The notes under the pieces were generated by a model. It saw only the letters and a list, made by a program, of their open reading frames with translations, was not told where the DNA came from and did no database searches. 64,000 nucleotides of DNA. Source: Pseudomonas sp. RIT409 (lineage in GTDB: Bacteria; Pseudomonadota; Gammaproteobacteria; Pseudomonadales; Pseudomonadaceae). The DNA lies in assembly GCF_003052515.2 (NCBI RefSeq), contig NZ_QARE02000001.1, positions 434,001 to 498,000 on the forward strand, given 5' to 3'. The translations under genes and the position numbers were made by a program. This document shows positions 15,738 to 25,377 of this stretch, one piece after another (the first letter of the stretch is position 1; every line of letters starts with the position of its first letter).

Positions 15738-18700
15738 AAGGCCATGCTTCGGTTTCTGCCTGGTGCGTGAATCATCCTGTCGCGACTGTTTTGCTGACCT
15801 TTGCGTTGGTCCTTCTGGGCTGCATTGCATTTCCACGTCTGCCGGTGGCGCCACTGCCTGAAGCGGAATTCCCCACTATCCAGGTCTCAGCCACGCTGCC
15901 CGGGGCCAGCCCGGAAACCATGGCCTCCTCGGTCGCCACGCCGTTGGAGGTGCAGTTCAGCGCCATTCCCGGCATGACCCAAATGACGTCCAGCAGTGCG
16001 TTGGGCTCCACCAACCTGACGCTGCAGTTCGTTCTGAACAAAAGCATCGACACCGCTGCGCAGGAAGTCCAGGCCGCGATCAACACCGCGTCAGGTCGTC
16101 TGCCGGCGGATCTGCCCACCGCGCCCACTTGGCGCAAGGTCAATCCGGCCGACAGCCCGGTGTTGATCCTCAGCGTCAGCTCCAACCTGATGCCCAGCAC
16201 GGAATTGAGCGATGTGACCGAATCCTTGCTGGCCCGCCAGTTGAGCCAGATCAACGGCGTCGGTCAGGTCGCGATCACCGGTCAGCGACGTCCGGCCATT
16301 CGCGTTCAGGCCGCACCGGACAAGCTTGCCTCCCTCGGGTTGACCCTCGCTGACCTGCGTGGCGCGCTGCAGCAAACCAGCCTGAACCTGGCCAAAGGGG
16401 CGTTATACGGCAAGGACAGCGTCTCGACCCTGGCCTCCAACGATCAACTGTTCCAGGCAAAGGATTACGATCAGTTGATCGTCGCCTACAAGGATGGCGC
16501 GCCGATTCACTTGCGAGATGTAGCGAGGGTCGTCGACGGCTCTGAAAACGCCTACGTCAATGCTTGGTCAGGGCAGCAACAAGGCGTGAACATCGTCATT
16601 TTCCGCCAGCCCGGCGCCAACATCGTCGAAACCGTGGACCGTGTGCTCGGAGAGCTGCCACGGCTACAGGAAATGCTTCCCGCCTCCGTGGACGTGACGG
16701 TGCTCAGCGACCGGACCAAGACCATTCGCGCCTCGCTGCATGAAGTGGAAATGACCCTGTTGATCGCCATTGCGCTGGTGATCGCGGTCATGGCCCTGTT
16801 CCTGCGGCAGGTCTCTGCGACGCTGATCGTTACGGCCGTACTGGGCGTGTCGCTGGTGGCCAGCTTCGCGCTGATGTATGTGCTCGGATTCAGCCTCAAT
16901 AACCTGACACTGGTGGCCATCGTGGTCGCCGTGGGCTTCGTCGTGGACGACGCCATTGTGGTCGTCGAGAACATCCACCGTCACCTGGAGGCCGGCGAGA
17001 ACAAGCGCGATGCGGCCATCAAAGGCGCGGGCGAAATCGGTTTCACCGTGGTGTCGATCAGCTTCTCGCTCATTGCGGCGTTCATTCCACTGCTGTTCAT
17101 GGGAGGTGTGGTCGGGCGGCTCTTCAAAGAGTTTGCGCTGACGGCGACCTCGACCATTCTGATCTCCGTGATGGTTTCGCTGACGCTTGCACCGACCCTG
17201 GCCGCGCTGTTCATGCGCGCCCCTCATCATGATGCCCATGCCAATCCCGGCTTTGGCGAGAAGCTGCTGGCGCGATACGCCAAGGGGGTGCGCTATGCCT
17301 TGGCCCATCAACGATTGATGATGGGCATCTTTGGCCTGACGCTGGTGCTGGCGGTGGTGGGCTACGTGCTGATTCCCAAAGGCTTCTTCCCTGTACAGGA
17401 CACCGGCATGGTGTTGGGGACCAGTGAGGCCGCGGCTGACATCTCCTACCCGGACATGGTGGCCAAGCACAAACAACTGGCGAAAATCATCGGCGAAGAC
17501 CCTGCCGTCAAGGCGTTTTCACACTCCGTGGGTGTCAGCGGCAGCAACCAGACCATCGCCAACGGCCGGGTGTGGATTGCGTTGAAAGACCGTGGCGAGC
17601 GCGATGTCTCCGCGAGCCAGTTTATCGACCGGATTCGCCCCAAGCTGGCGAAAATCCCGGGCATCGTGCTGTACCTGCGGGCCGGGCAGGACATCAACCT
17701 CAGCTCAGGCCCCAGCCGCGCGCAGTATCAATACGTGCTCAAAAGCAACAACGGCGCCCTGCTCAATGAATGGACGCAGAAGCTCACTGAAAAACTCAGG
17801 TCGATTCCGGCCTTTCGCGACCTGTCCAACGATTTGCAACTGGGCGGCAGCGTGACCCATCTGGACATTGACCGAAATGCCGCCGCGCGCTTTGGCCTGA
17901 CCACCGCCGACGTGGATCAGGCCCTGTACGACGCTTTTGGCCAACGGCAGATCAACGAATACCAGACCGACATCAACCAATACAAAGTGATACTCGAACT
18001 GAACCCCTCCCAACGCGGCAGAGCCGAAAGCCTGAATTATTTCTACCTGCGCTCACCGCTGACCAACGAAATGGTCCCGCTGTCCGCGCTGGCCAAGGTC
18101 GGCGCGCCAAAGATGGGGCCACTGTCGATCAGCCACGACGGGATGTTTCCGGCCGCCAACCTGTCCTTCAACCTGTCTGCAGGCGTCGCGCTGGGGGAGG
18201 CGGTGCAGTTGCTGGATCAGGCCAAGAACGACATCGGCATGCCTGCGTCGATCATCGGCAATTTTCAGGGCGCCGCCCAGGCGTTCCAAAGCTCCCTGGC
18301 CAACCAGCCTTGGCTGATTCTGGCGGCGCTGGTTGCGGTGTACATCATCCTGGGGGTGCTTTATGAGAGCTTCGTGCATCCCCTGACGATCATCTCGACG
18401 CTACCCTCGGCGGGCATCGGCGCGCTGCTGTTGCTGTGGCTGATGGGCCAGGATTTCTCGATCATGGGCCTGATCGGCATCGTGCTGCTGATTGGCATCG
18501 TCAAGAAGAACGGCATTCTGCTGGTCGACTTTGCGCTGGAGGGGCAGCGGCATCGGGGGTTGTCACCCGAGGCGGCGATCTACGAAGCGTGCATAACGCG
18601 TTTTCGCCCTATCATCATGACCACCCTGGCCGCCCTGCTCGGCGCCTTGCCGCTGATGCTCGGCTATGGCGTGGGGGCCGAATTGCGTCAGCCACTGGGA

Positions 18701-18883
18701 ATCGCCGTCGTGGGCGGACTGTTGGTCAGCCAGGCGCTGACGCTGTTCACCACCCCTGTCATTTACCTGCAACTGGAACGGCTCTTCCACCGTCGGCAGC
18801 CGATGCCGACATCGACCCCGCCCTCGGCGCCCCAGAAAACGACAAGCGTGCCCGTGGCTCGAAGGTCAGCAGCAGAATCGTGA
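15734..18883 (+). CDS. RND efflux pump, inner-membrane transporter
   Basis: 1049 residues, hydrophobe/amphiphile efflux (HAE1) family rather than heavy-metal HME. It has twelve membrane helices in two halves, each with a large periplasmic loop. The proton-relay pair Asp405-Asp406 (VGFVVDDAIVVVEN) is intact in helix 4. The N-terminus (ASVSAWCVNHPVATVLL) and the sequence overall resemble MdtB/MdtC/MuxB pumps. The substrate cannot be told from sequence. It is translationally coupled to the adaptor by a 4-bp overlap and is followed 25 bases later by the response regulator gene. Confidence 0.94.
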   Translation: MKGHASVSAWCVNHPVATVLLTFALVLLGCIAFPRLPVAPLPEAEFPTIQVSATLPGASPETMASSVATPLEVQFSAIPGMTQMTSSSALGSTNLTLQFVLNKSIDTAAQEVQAAINTASGRLPADLPTAPTWRKVNPADSPVLILSVSSNLMPSTELSDVTESLLARQLSQINGVGQVAITGQRRPAIRVQAAPDKLASLGLTLADLRGALQQTSLNLAKGALYGKDSVSTLASNDQLFQAKDYDQLIVAYKDGAPIHLRDVARVVDGSENAYVNAWSGQQQGVNIVIFRQPGANIVETVDRVLGELPRLQEMLPASVDVTVLSDRTKTIRASLHEVEMTLLIAIALVIAVMALFLRQVSATLIVTAVLGVSLVASFALMYVLGFSLNNLTLVAIVVAVGFVVDDAIVVVENIHRHLEAGENKRDAAIKGAGEIGFTVVSISFSLIAAFIPLLFMGGVVGRLFKEFALTATSTILISVMVSLTLAPTLAALFMRAPHHDAHANPGFGEKLLARYAKGVRYALAHQRLMMGIFGLTLVLAVVGYVLIPKGFFPVQDTGMVLGTSEAAADISYPDMVAKHKQLAKIIGEDPAVKAFSHSVGVSGSNQTIANGRVWIALKDRGERDVSASQFIDRIRPKLAKIPGIVLYLRAGQDINLSSGPSRAQYQYVLKSNNGALLNEWTQKLTEKLRSIPAFRDLSNDLQLGGSVTHLDIDRNAAARFGLTTADVDQALYDAFGQRQINEYQTDINQYKVILELNPSQRGRAESLNYFYLRSPLTNEMVPLSALAKVGAPKMGPLSISHDGMFPAANLSFNLSAGVALGEAVQLLDQAKNDIGMPASIIGNFQGAAQAFQSSLANQPWLILAALVAVYIILGVLYESFVHPLTIISTLPSAGIGALLLLWLMGQDFSIMGLIGIVLLIGIVKKNGILLVDFALEGQRHRGLSPEAAIYEACITRFRPIIMTTLAALLGALPLMLGYGVGAELRQPLGIAVVGGLLVSQALTLFTTPVIYLQLERLFHRRQPMPTSTPPSAPQKTTSVPVARRSAAES

Positions 18884-18908
18884 GCACCAACGACTTGAGA
18901 ATGCACCC

Positions 18909-19586
18909 ATGCGTGTCCTGATTATCGAAGACGAAGAGAAAACCGCTGACTATCTGCACCGGGGGCTGACCGAGCAGGGCTACACCACGGACGTTGCCCG
19001 GGATGGCATCGAAGGCTTGCACATGTCGCTGGAGAGCGACTACGCGGTGGTCATTCTCGACGTCATGCTTCCGGGGCTGGACGGTTACGGCGTTCTACGG
19101 GCGCTGCGCGCGCGCAAACAGACGCCGGTGATCATGCTCACCGCCCGGGAAAACGTCGATGACCGTATTCGCGGTCTGCGCGAGGGCGCTGACGATTACC
19201 TCGGCAAGCCGTTCTCGTTTCTGGAATTGGTGGCTCGCCTGCAAGCGCTGACTCGCCGCAGCGGCGGCCATGAACCGGTGCAGATCAGCATCGCGGATTT
19301 GTGGATCGACCTGATCAGCCGCAAGGCTACCCGTGCCGGCAGCCGGCTGGACCTGACCGCCAAGGAATTCTCGCTGCTGAGCGTGCTGGCTCGCCGCCAC
19401 GGGGAAATCCTCTCGAAAACCTCGATTGCCGAGATGGTCTGGGATATCAATTTCGACAGCGATGCGAATGTCGTCGAAGTGGCGATCAAACGGCTGCGGG
19501 CCAAACTCGATGGTCCGTTCGAACAGAAGCTGCTGCACACCATCCGTGGCATGGGTTACGTCCTGGAGAGCCGTCGTGGCGAGTAA
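18909..19586 (+). CDS. Heavy-metal-type two-component response regulator
   Basis: 225 residues, OmpR/PhoB class. The receiver domain has phospho-acceptor Asp51 (VVILDVMLPGLDG), Thr78 and Lys100 (DYLGKPFS). The C-terminal winged helix includes LTAKEFSLLSVLARR and RLRAKLDGPFEQKLLHTIRGMGYV in part, as in CusR, CopR and IrlR. A CusR-like box lies at the operon promoter. Its stop overlaps the kinase start by 11 bases. The trigger could be copper, silver, zinc or an unrelated stress. Confidence 0.92.
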   Translation: MRVLIIEDEEKTADYLHRGLTEQGYTTDVARDGIEGLHMSLESDYAVVILDVMLPGLDGYGVLRALRARKQTPVIMLTARENVDDRIRGLREGADDYLGKPFSFLELVARLQALTRRSGGHEPVQISIADLWIDLISRKATRAGSRLDLTAKEFSLLSVLARRHGEILSKTSIAEMVWDINFDSDANVVEVAIKRLRAKLDGPFEQKLLHTIRGMGYVLESRRGE

Positions 19587-20940
19587 CTCCATCGCCTGGC
19601 GCCTGAGCGGCATGTTCGCGCTGGTGGCCCTGCTGGTGTTCCTGTTGATCGGCTGGGCCTTGTACCTGCAAGTGGACAGAAGCCTTGGCCTGTTGCCGGA
19701 AGCGGAAGTCGATGCGCGTTACAGCGTACTGGAGTCGCAAGTGCAGCGGTACGGCACGCCTGAGCATTGGATCAAGCTCACTGCCAAGCTCCGCTTGCTC
19801 AGTGAAGAAGACAAACGCCTGCGGTTCTGGGTGGTCAGCGATGACCCGGGCTTCGAATTCGGCCATCCTGACGCGCAGGTGCGTGCCTTCGCGCGCGGCC
19901 CGCTAGGCATGCGTGACCTGAACCTCACCGAACACGCCTACCCGTTCAAAGTGCTGGTCAGCGAATTTCCGGCCAAAGACCAACGCCCTCCCCTGCGCTT
20001 CCTCACCGCCATCGACACCGAGACCTTCTGGCAGACTCAGCATTCGCTGCTGGTTGCCCTGATCAGCCTCGCGGCGACCGGCATCGTGCTGGCCTCCGCA
20101 CTGGGCTACTGGGTGGCACGCATCGGGCTGAAGCCTTTGCTGGACTTGTCCCTTGAAGCGCGCAAACTCACACCGCCTCGCCTGTCAGGGCGCCTGCAAC
20201 TCTCCTCCTTGCCGCCTGAGCTGGACCAGTTCGTCACCTCATTCAACTCGACGCTGGAGCGCGTGGAGCAGGCTTACTCGCGGCTGGAGTCGTTCAACGC
20301 GGACGTCGCCCATGAGCTGCGCTCGCCATTGACCAACCTCATCGGGCAGACCCAGGTCGCATTGACACGCGGTCGATCCGCAGAACACTACTTCGAAGTG
20401 CTGCAATCGAACCTGGAGGAGCTTGAGCGGTTGCGTTCGATCATCAACGACATGCTGTTTCTCGCCAGCGCCGATCAGGGCAGCAAGGCCACCGAGCTCA
20501 CTGAAGCGTCGCTGGCCGAAGAAGTGGCGACCACACTGGACTATCTGGATTTCATCTTGGAGGACGCCCAGGTGCACGTTCAGGTCAACGGCGATGCGCG
20601 GGCGCCCATCGAAAAAGCTCACCTGCGACGGGCCATGATCAATCTGCTGCACAACGCGGTGCAGCACACCTCGCCTGGGCAGGTCATCCAGGTGGACATT
20701 CAGGATACGGGCAATCACGTCAGCATCGGGGTGACCAACCCCGGCGCGCCCATCGCTGCCGAGCACCTGCCAAAACTGTTCGAACGTTTTTACCGGGTCG
20801 ATGCGTCGCGCACCAACAGCGGCGGTAACCATGGGCTGGGGCTGGCGATTGTGAAGGCGATTGCGTTGATGCACGGCGGGACGGTGTTCGTCCGCAGCGA
20901 GGACGGCGAGAACACCTTCGGGATGAACTTGCCGTGTTGA
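19576..20940 (+). CDS. Heavy-metal-type sensor histidine kinase
   Basis: 454 residues from GTG 19576, with GGAGAG a few bases upstream. Two membrane helices (about residues 11-31 and 155-175) flank a periplasmic sensor of about 120 residues. A HAMP domain follows, then the H-box with His246 (NADVAHELRSPLTNL), the N-box (NLLHNAVQHTSPG) and the G boxes ending GGNHGLGLAIVKAIAL. The periplasmic part lacks an obvious Met/His-rich metal site, so the signal is open. A longer reading frame from 19426 lies in the wrong frame of the regulator gene and is rejected as the start. Confidence 0.92.
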   Translation: MASNSIAWRLSGMFALVALLVFLLIGWALYLQVDRSLGLLPEAEVDARYSVLESQVQRYGTPEHWIKLTAKLRLLSEEDKRLRFWVVSDDPGFEFGHPDAQVRAFARGPLGMRDLNLTEHAYPFKVLVSEFPAKDQRPPLRFLTAIDTETFWQTQHSLLVALISLAATGIVLASALGYWVARIGLKPLLDLSLEARKLTPPRLSGRLQLSSLPPELDQFVTSFNSTLERVEQAYSRLESFNADVAHELRSPLTNLIGQTQVALTRGRSAEHYFEVLQSNLEELERLRSIINDMLFLASADQGSKATELTEASLAEEVATTLDYLDFILEDAQVHVQVNGDARAPIEKAHLRRAMINLLHNAVQHTSPGQVIQVDIQDTGNHVSIGVTNPGAPIAAEHLPKLFERFYRVDASRTNSGGNHGLGLAIVKAIALMHGGTVFVRSEDGENTFGMNLPC

Positions 20941-20982
20941 GTGGCCCGGCGGGGAGAAGACGACGCAGAGTCTGCTAGCAGG

Positions 20983-21012
20983 CATGCCCACGCAGAGCGC
21001 GGGCAATGATCG
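20983..21012. repeat. Degenerate REP-like remnant
   Basis: GCATGCCCACGCAGAGCGCG followed by GGCAATGATCGT resembles the right end of the hairpin array at 42618-42718 (TTCCCACGCAGAGCGGGGGAACGAT). It looks like a decayed single copy of the same repeat family, in the space between the convergent kinase and phnA genes. Confidence 0.5.
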
Positions 21013-21015
21013 TGT

Positions 21016-21354
21016 TCAACCTTTCTTGACGAACTCGGACTTGAGCTTCATCGCGCCGATACCGTCGATCTTGCAGTCGATGTCGTGATCGCCATCCACC
21101 AAGCGGATGTTCTTGACCTTGGTCCCGACCTTGACCACCAGCGATGAACCTTTGACTTTGAGGTCCTTGATCACAGTGACGGTGTCGCCATCCTGCAGCG
21201 TATTGCCCACCGCATCCTTGATGATTTTCACGTCATCGTCCGCCTCTGTCGCGCCATCGGCGGACCACTCATGGGCGCATTCCGGGCATACGAGCTGAGT
21301 GCCGTCTTCGTAGGTGTATTCGGAATTGCATTGGGGGCACGGCGGTAAGCTCAC
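21016..21354 (-). CDS. yjdM: PhnA/YjdM-family zinc-ribbon protein
   Basis: 112 residues. An N-terminal zinc ribbon uses Cys6, Cys9, Cys23 and Cys26. A C-terminal SH3-like barrel follows ([39 protein letters not shown]). The family was once called alkylphosphonate utilisation protein PhnA, but it is not the phosphonoacetate hydrolase and its biochemical role is unsettled. It is a single gene, convergent with the kinase gene. Confidence 0.88.
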   Translation of the reverse strand: MSLPPCPQCNSEYTYEDGTQLVCPECAHEWSADGATEADDDVKIIKDAVGNTLQDGDTVTVIKDLKVKGSSLVVKVGTKVKNIRLVDGDHDIDCKIDGIGAMKLKSEFVKKG

Positions 21355-21422
21355 GGCGGATCTCGCATCTGAGGGAAAATAGGCGCGCGATTATAAGGGT
21401 TTTTCCCGATCCAGACACACCC

Positions 21423-21512
21423 CTGTAGGAGCGCGCTTGCCCGCGATGAACAATACGCGCTGCGTCTGCAATACCGCGTTATCGTTCATCGCGGGCAAGC
21501 GCGCTCCTACAG
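21423..21512. repeat. REP pair (inverted 29-bp repeat)
   Basis: Arms 21423-21451 and 21484-21512 are perfect inverted copies of CTGTAGGAGCGCGCTTGCCC extended by GCGATGAAC. A 32-base spacer separates them. It is one of three such pairs in the window and of a type scattered through Pseudomonas genomes. Confidence 0.9.
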
Positions 21513-21526
21513 AGGTTGTGGCGTGC

Positions 21527-22414
21527 CTACGCCAACGCCGTGTCCATCACCATCATCAGACAGAACCCGATCAACAACCCGAAGCTGGCGACCTTGTCGT
21601 GCCCGTTTCGGCGGGATTCCGGAATAATTTCGTGAGTGACCACCAACAGCATCGCACCGGCTGCCAATGCCAGGCCTGCGGGCAACAGCACCGCAGCGAT
21701 TTCCACCAACCAGGCGCAGAGCACCGCGAACACCGGCTCGACCAACCCCGATGCCGCGCCGATGAGAAATGCACTCAGACGCGACATGCCCGCCGCCGCG
21801 AGCACGAGCGCAATGACCAGTCCTTCGGGTACATCCTGCAGCGCAATGCCCATCGCCAGACTGTCGGCATGAGCAAGGGCTCCCCCCGCAGACACGCCCA
21901 CCGCCATGCCTTCGGGGATGTTGTGGGCGATGATCGCGATGACGAACAGCCAGATATTCGACGGGATGCTCGGTGTGGTAGCAGGCTCCGACAACTGCGG
22001 CCCGGATGACACGAGGGTGTCGACGACAAACAGTCCCACCGCCCCGGCCAGAATCCCCGCACTGACCAACGCCCCCGCACCCCAGGCCGAGAACCCAAGG
22101 TCCCGCGCCGCGCCAAGGCCTGGCACGATCAGAGAAAAGGCGGTGGCGGCGAGCATGATTCCGGCGCCAAACCCCAGCAAAGCGTCGGACACCGCCACCG
22201 GCATGCCACGGATCACCAGCACCGGCACGGCCCCCAATGCAGTTCCCAGCGCGCACAGCGCGCCACCTTCCAACGCCCTCAGCAGTCGGGGCTCAAGGCT
22301 CAACCAGGTGAGCCCTTGATTGATCAGCAGCCCGATCCCCGCCAAGAGCAGGATCGAACCGACGGCCAGCCGGAGCAGGCGTGCGCTGCTTAGGGTGAGT
22401 AAATCGGAAGGCAT
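21527..22414 (-). CDS. ZIP-family metal transporter
   Basis: 295 residues with eight predicted membrane helices. The metal-pathway motifs are present: HNIPEGMAVG in helix 4, QDVPEGLVIA in helix 5 and THEIIPES near the C-terminus. ZIP proteins bring Zn2+, Fe2+ or Mn2+ into the cytoplasm. It lies 23 bases downstream of sodA on the same strand, so it may be a tail gene of the iron-repressed fag operon. Supply of manganese for the Mn-type superoxide dismutase would make sense, but that is inference. The ribosome-binding site is weak. Confidence 0.9.
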   Translation of the reverse strand: MPSDLLTLSSARLLRLAVGSILLLAGIGLLINQGLTWLSLEPRLLRALEGGALCALGTALGAVPVLVIRGMPVAVSDALLGFGAGIMLAATAFSLIVPGLGAARDLGFSAWGAGALVSAGILAGAVGLFVVDTLVSSGPQLSEPATTPSIPSNIWLFVIAIIAHNIPEGMAVGVSAGGALAHADSLAMGIALQDVPEGLVIALVLAAAGMSRLSAFLIGAASGLVEPVFAVLCAWLVEIAAVLLPAGLALAAGAMLLVVTHEIIPESRRNGHDKVASFGLLIGFCLMMVMDTALA

Positions 22415-22437
22415 AAGTCGTCTGTCTCGTCAGAGCA

Positions 22438-23049
22438 TCAGGAAATGGCAGCCGAGTAGCGCCGGGCCACTTCGTCCCAATTCACTACGTTGTAAAACGC
22501 CGCGATGTATTCAGGACGGCGGTTCTGATAGCGCAGGTAGTAGGCGTGCTCCCAGACGTCCAGACCGAGGATAGGCGTATGGCCATTCATCAGCGGGCTG
22601 TCCTGGTTGCCACTGCTTTCGACCACCAGTGTTTTTTCAGGCGTGACACTCAACCAGGCCCAGCCACTGCCGAAGCGGGTCAGCGCCGCTTTGGTAAACG
22701 CCTCCTTGAACGCGTCGATGCCGCCCAAATCGCTCTCGATGGCCTTGGCCAGCGTGCCGTTTGGCAGGCCACCGCCGTTCGGGCTCATGACGTCCCAGAA
22801 CAGCGAATGGTTCGCGTGACCACCGCCTTGATTGATCACCGCCGGACGCAGCTTTTCCGGCAGTTGGGCGACGCTGGCCACCAGCTTTTCGATCGGCCAG
22901 TTCGCGTACTCCGTTCCCTCGACCGCGGCGTTGAGGTTGTTGATGTAGGTCTGGTGATGTTTGGTGTAGTGGATTTCCATGGTCTGCGCATCGATGTGCG
23001 GTTCTAGGGCGTCGTAGGCGTAGGGCAAGGCAGGCAAGGTGTAGGGCAT
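22438..23049 (-). CDS. sodA: Manganese superoxide dismutase
   Basis: 203 residues. Metal ligands are His27, His81, Asp164 and His168 (DVWEHAYY). The Mn-type outer-sphere glutamine is in SSGNQDSPL, and the motif [11 protein letters not shown] replaces the AAQ-type motif of iron enzymes. I chose the ATG at 23049 because [15 protein letters not shown] is the standard family N-terminus; the frame extends upstream only through orfX. It is the last member of the fagA-fumC-orfX-sodA operon and allows superoxide removal when iron is scarce. Confidence 0.96.
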   Translation of the reverse strand: MPYTLPALPYAYDALEPHIDAQTMEIHYTKHHQTYINNLNAAVEGTEYANWPIEKLVASVAQLPEKLRPAVINQGGGHANHSLFWDVMSPNGGGLPNGTLAKAIESDLGGIDAFKEAFTKAALTRFGSGWAWLSVTPEKTLVVESSGNQDSPLMNGHTPILGLDVWEHAYYLRYQNRRPEYIAAFYNVVNWDEVARRYSAAIS

Positions 23050-23050
23050 A

Positions 23051-23512
23051 TCAATGCACTCCAAATGACAGGGTTCCGGCGGCAGCGGCGTTGCGCTCGA
23101 GCGCAGTGCGTGCGTGCTCGCCGCTGCTATTGAGCAGACGGCGGGTCCGTGGGTATTCACCGTGATCGGTGATGAAGGTCAGCAGTTCGCTGTAGGTTTT
23201 ATGGCTGTGGCGAAAGGCCGCCTGACGCAGCCCCGGCGCGATGCGTGGGTCTTGAATCACTCGCAACAGCCGCTGATGCGCCGCGCACAGGTACTCGGCG
23301 CTTTCTTCCGGCTGTTTCAGGCTCAGGTGCAGGTCCGCCAGGTTGTGGTGGGAAATCACGAAGGCCGCCACTGCTTCGTCCGGGTTTTTCCAGCGCTCCA
23401 GCAGCACCTGCGCCAAGGCGAGGGCTTGCAGATAGAGTTCGCGGGCGTCCACCAGATCGCCACAGTTGAAGCAGCTGTTGCCTTTGAGAATGGTGCTTTT
23501 CCAATGCTCCAT
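23051..23512 (-). CDS. OrfX of the fagA-fumC-orfX-sodA operon
   Basis: 153-residue cytoplasmic protein with a helical, TPR-like character ([20 protein letters not shown], then [17 protein letters not shown] and [15 protein letters not shown]). It has no signal peptide or catalytic motif. A homologue occupies the same place in the Pseudomonas aeruginosa iron-repressed fumC-sodA operon, where its function is unknown. Its stop is one base from the sodA start, so translation is probably coupled. Confidence 0.88.
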   Translation of the reverse strand: MEHWKSTILKGNSCFNCGDLVDARELYLQALALAQVLLERWKNPDEAVAAFVISHHNLADLHLSLKQPEESAEYLCAAHQRLLRVIQDPRIAPGLRQAAFRHSHKTYSELLTFITDHGEYPRTRRLLNSSGEHARTALERNAAAAGTLSFGVH

Positions 23513-23553
23513 GGCGCGTCTCCTGGACGAGCGACGTAATGACAGGCAGGCGA

Positions 23554-24930
23554 TCAGATGCCGCCGGCCGTGAGTTTTTCCGGGTTCAACAGGGTCTCAA
23601 GCTGGGAGCGGTCCAGATCGGTGTGCTCCAGCGCCACATCGATGATCGGGCGCCCTTCTTTGTAGGCGGTCTTGGCGATTTCGGCGGCCTTCAAATAGCC
23701 AATGATGGGGTTCAACGCGGTAACCAGGATCGGATTGCGTGACAAGGCCTCCTTGAGCCTGGCTTCGTTGACCGTGAACGTGGCGATGGCTTTGTCCGCC
23801 AGCAGACGACTGGAGCTGGCCAGCAACTCAATGCTTTCCAGCAAGTTGTGGGCAATGATCGGCAACATCACGTTCAGCTCGAAGTTACCGGACTGACCGG
23901 CGACGGTAATGGCCGCGTCGTTGCCGATGACTTGCGCTGCGACCATCGCAGTGGCCTCGGGAATCACCGGGTTGACCTTGCCCGGCATGATCGAAGAACC
24001 CGGCTGCAGGCCTTCCAGCTCGATCTCGCCCAGGCCCGCCAGGGGGCCTGAGTTCATCCAGCGCAGGTCGTTGGCGATTTTCATCAGCGATACGGCGGTG
24101 GCTTTCAATTGCCCGGAAACGGCGACTGCCGTGTCCTGCGAACCGATCAGCGCGAACAGGTCCTTGCCTGGCACGAAGCCGACGTGGCTCAACTGGCTCA
24201 GGCGGGCGGCGAAGCGCGATGCGAAGTGTGGGTGGGCATTGATGCCGGTGCCTACCGCCGTCCCACCCTGAGCCAACGCCTGCAAGCTTGGGAGCAGGTT
24301 TTCGATGTGCTCGACATTGGCCTTGATCTGCTGCGCCCAGCCGTTGAGCACCTGGCTCAACCGCACCGGCATGGCATCCATGAGGTGCGTGCGGCCAGTC
24401 TTCACGAAAGGATGAACCTGCTCGGCCTTCTTCTCGATGACCTGAATCAGGTGCGCCAATGCAGGCAGCAGTTGCTCGTGAAGGGTCAACGCTGCGCTGA
24501 CGTGGATGGTGGTCGGAATGATGTCGTTGCTGCTTTGACCGCAATTGACGTGGTCGTTGGCGTTCACCGTTTCGCCCAAGTGTCGCGTCGCGAGCGTGGC
24601 AATGACTTCGTTGGCGTTCATGTTGGTGCTGGTGCCGGAGCCGGTCTGGAACACGTCCACGGGGAAGTGCGCCATGTAATCACCCGCCAGCAGCTCCTGG
24701 CAGGCGGTGACGATCGCCCTGCTCTGGCCTTCACTGAGCTGCTTCAGTTCGAGGTTGGCTTGCGCGGCGGCGGCCTTGGCCAGCAACAAGGCGCGCACGA
24801 ACTGGCGAGGCATGCGCAGTGAGCTGATCGGGAAGTTGTTGACCGCACGCTGGGTCTGGGCGCCGTACAGGGCCTCGGCAGGGACCTCCAACTGGCCCAT
24901 GCTGTCGCGTTCGATACGGGTATTACTCAT
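23554..24930 (-). CDS. fumC: Class II fumarate hydratase (iron-independent)
   Basis: 458 residues. It interconverts fumarate and malate in the TCA cycle without an iron-sulfur cluster, so it replaces the iron-dependent fumarase under iron limitation or oxidative stress. The superfamily signature GSSIMPGKVNPV is present near residue 315, as are SSNDIIPTTIH and the TGRTHLMDAMPV segment. It overlaps fagA by 8 bp and is followed by orfX after 41 bases. Confidence 0.97.
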   Translation of the reverse strand: MSNTRIERDSMGQLEVPAEALYGAQTQRAVNNFPISSLRMPRQFVRALLLAKAAAAQANLELKQLSEGQSRAIVTACQELLAGDYMAHFPVDVFQTGSGTSTNMNANEVIATLATRHLGETVNANDHVNCGQSSNDIIPTTIHVSAALTLHEQLLPALAHLIQVIEKKAEQVHPFVKTGRTHLMDAMPVRLSQVLNGWAQQIKANVEHIENLLPSLQALAQGGTAVGTGINAHPHFASRFAARLSQLSHVGFVPGKDLFALIGSQDTAVAVSGQLKATAVSLMKIANDLRWMNSGPLAGLGEIELEGLQPGSSIMPGKVNPVIPEATAMVAAQVIGNDAAITVAGQSGNFELNVMLPIIAHNLLESIELLASSSRLLADKAIATFTVNEARLKEALSRNPILVTALNPIIGYLKAAEIAKTAYKEGRPIIDVALEHTDLDRSQLETLLNPEKLTAGGI

Positions 24931-25318
24931 CGGAGGATCCTTGCATCAGTTCAGCGAAAGAAATCGAAGGCTGCAGCACACAGGTCGCCAACTGGCGGGC
25001 AAGCGCGTGGACGTGTTGGCGTTGCCTGTCTGAATGCGCAAGTGCCTGCAAATCACGGAGCGGGCGCCAGGTCTGATCTAGGCACAAACACCGCCAGTGC
25101 CAAGGCAACGCGGTATCACGCGCGGTGTCGATCAACAGGCTGAAGGTGCTTTGCGCAATCAGCATCGGCGGCGTGGCGGTGAAGCGCGCCAGATACCGGC
25201 CCTCCGCCAGATAATGTTCGATGAGTCGGGGCTCGTCCGGGTCCAGCCCGCAGCGAATCCGCAGGCTTAACGCACGCCAGTTTTCAAGGTACGGCGACTC
25301 GTGCAGAACAGCGGTCAT
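24923..25318 (-). CDS. fagA: Fur-associated gene product FagA
   Basis: 131 residues, rich in Leu, Arg and His, with no signal peptide and no known catalytic motif. FagA is the first product of the iron-repressed operon described in P. aeruginosa; its function is not known. It may simply lead the transcript. The ATG at 25318 is 17 bases from a Fur box that overlaps a strong promoter. Its stop overlaps fumC. Confidence 0.88.
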   Translation of the reverse strand: MTAVLHESPYLENWRALSLRIRCGLDPDEPRLIEHYLAEGRYLARFTATPPMLIAQSTFSLLIDTARDTALPWHWRCLCLDQTWRPLRDLQALAHSDRQRQHVHALARQLATCVLQPSISFAELMQGSSDE

Positions 25319-25334
25319 GGCGCACGCCCAATTA

Positions 25335-25377
25335 GCAAATGATTTTTATTATTAATTGAGTATTTATCTCATTACAA
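25335..25377 (-). promoter_or_regulatory. Fur-regulated sigma70 promoter of the fagA operon
   Basis: On the minus strand TTGTAA (25377-25372), a 17-base spacer and TAATAA (25354-25349) form a good sigma70 promoter. A Fur box at 25335-25353 reads AATAATAAAAATCATTTGC, matching 14 of 19 bases of GATAATGATAATCATTATC, and covers the -10 element and likely start. Iron-bound Fur would block polymerase. Confidence 0.75.

Noticed and set aside
14577..18883. Heavy-metal (CusA/CzcA) identity for the RND pump
   Set aside because: The regulators suggest metal, but the pump sequence follows the drug-type HAE1 pattern and the adaptor is MdtA/AcrA-like, so a metal substrate is not claimed.
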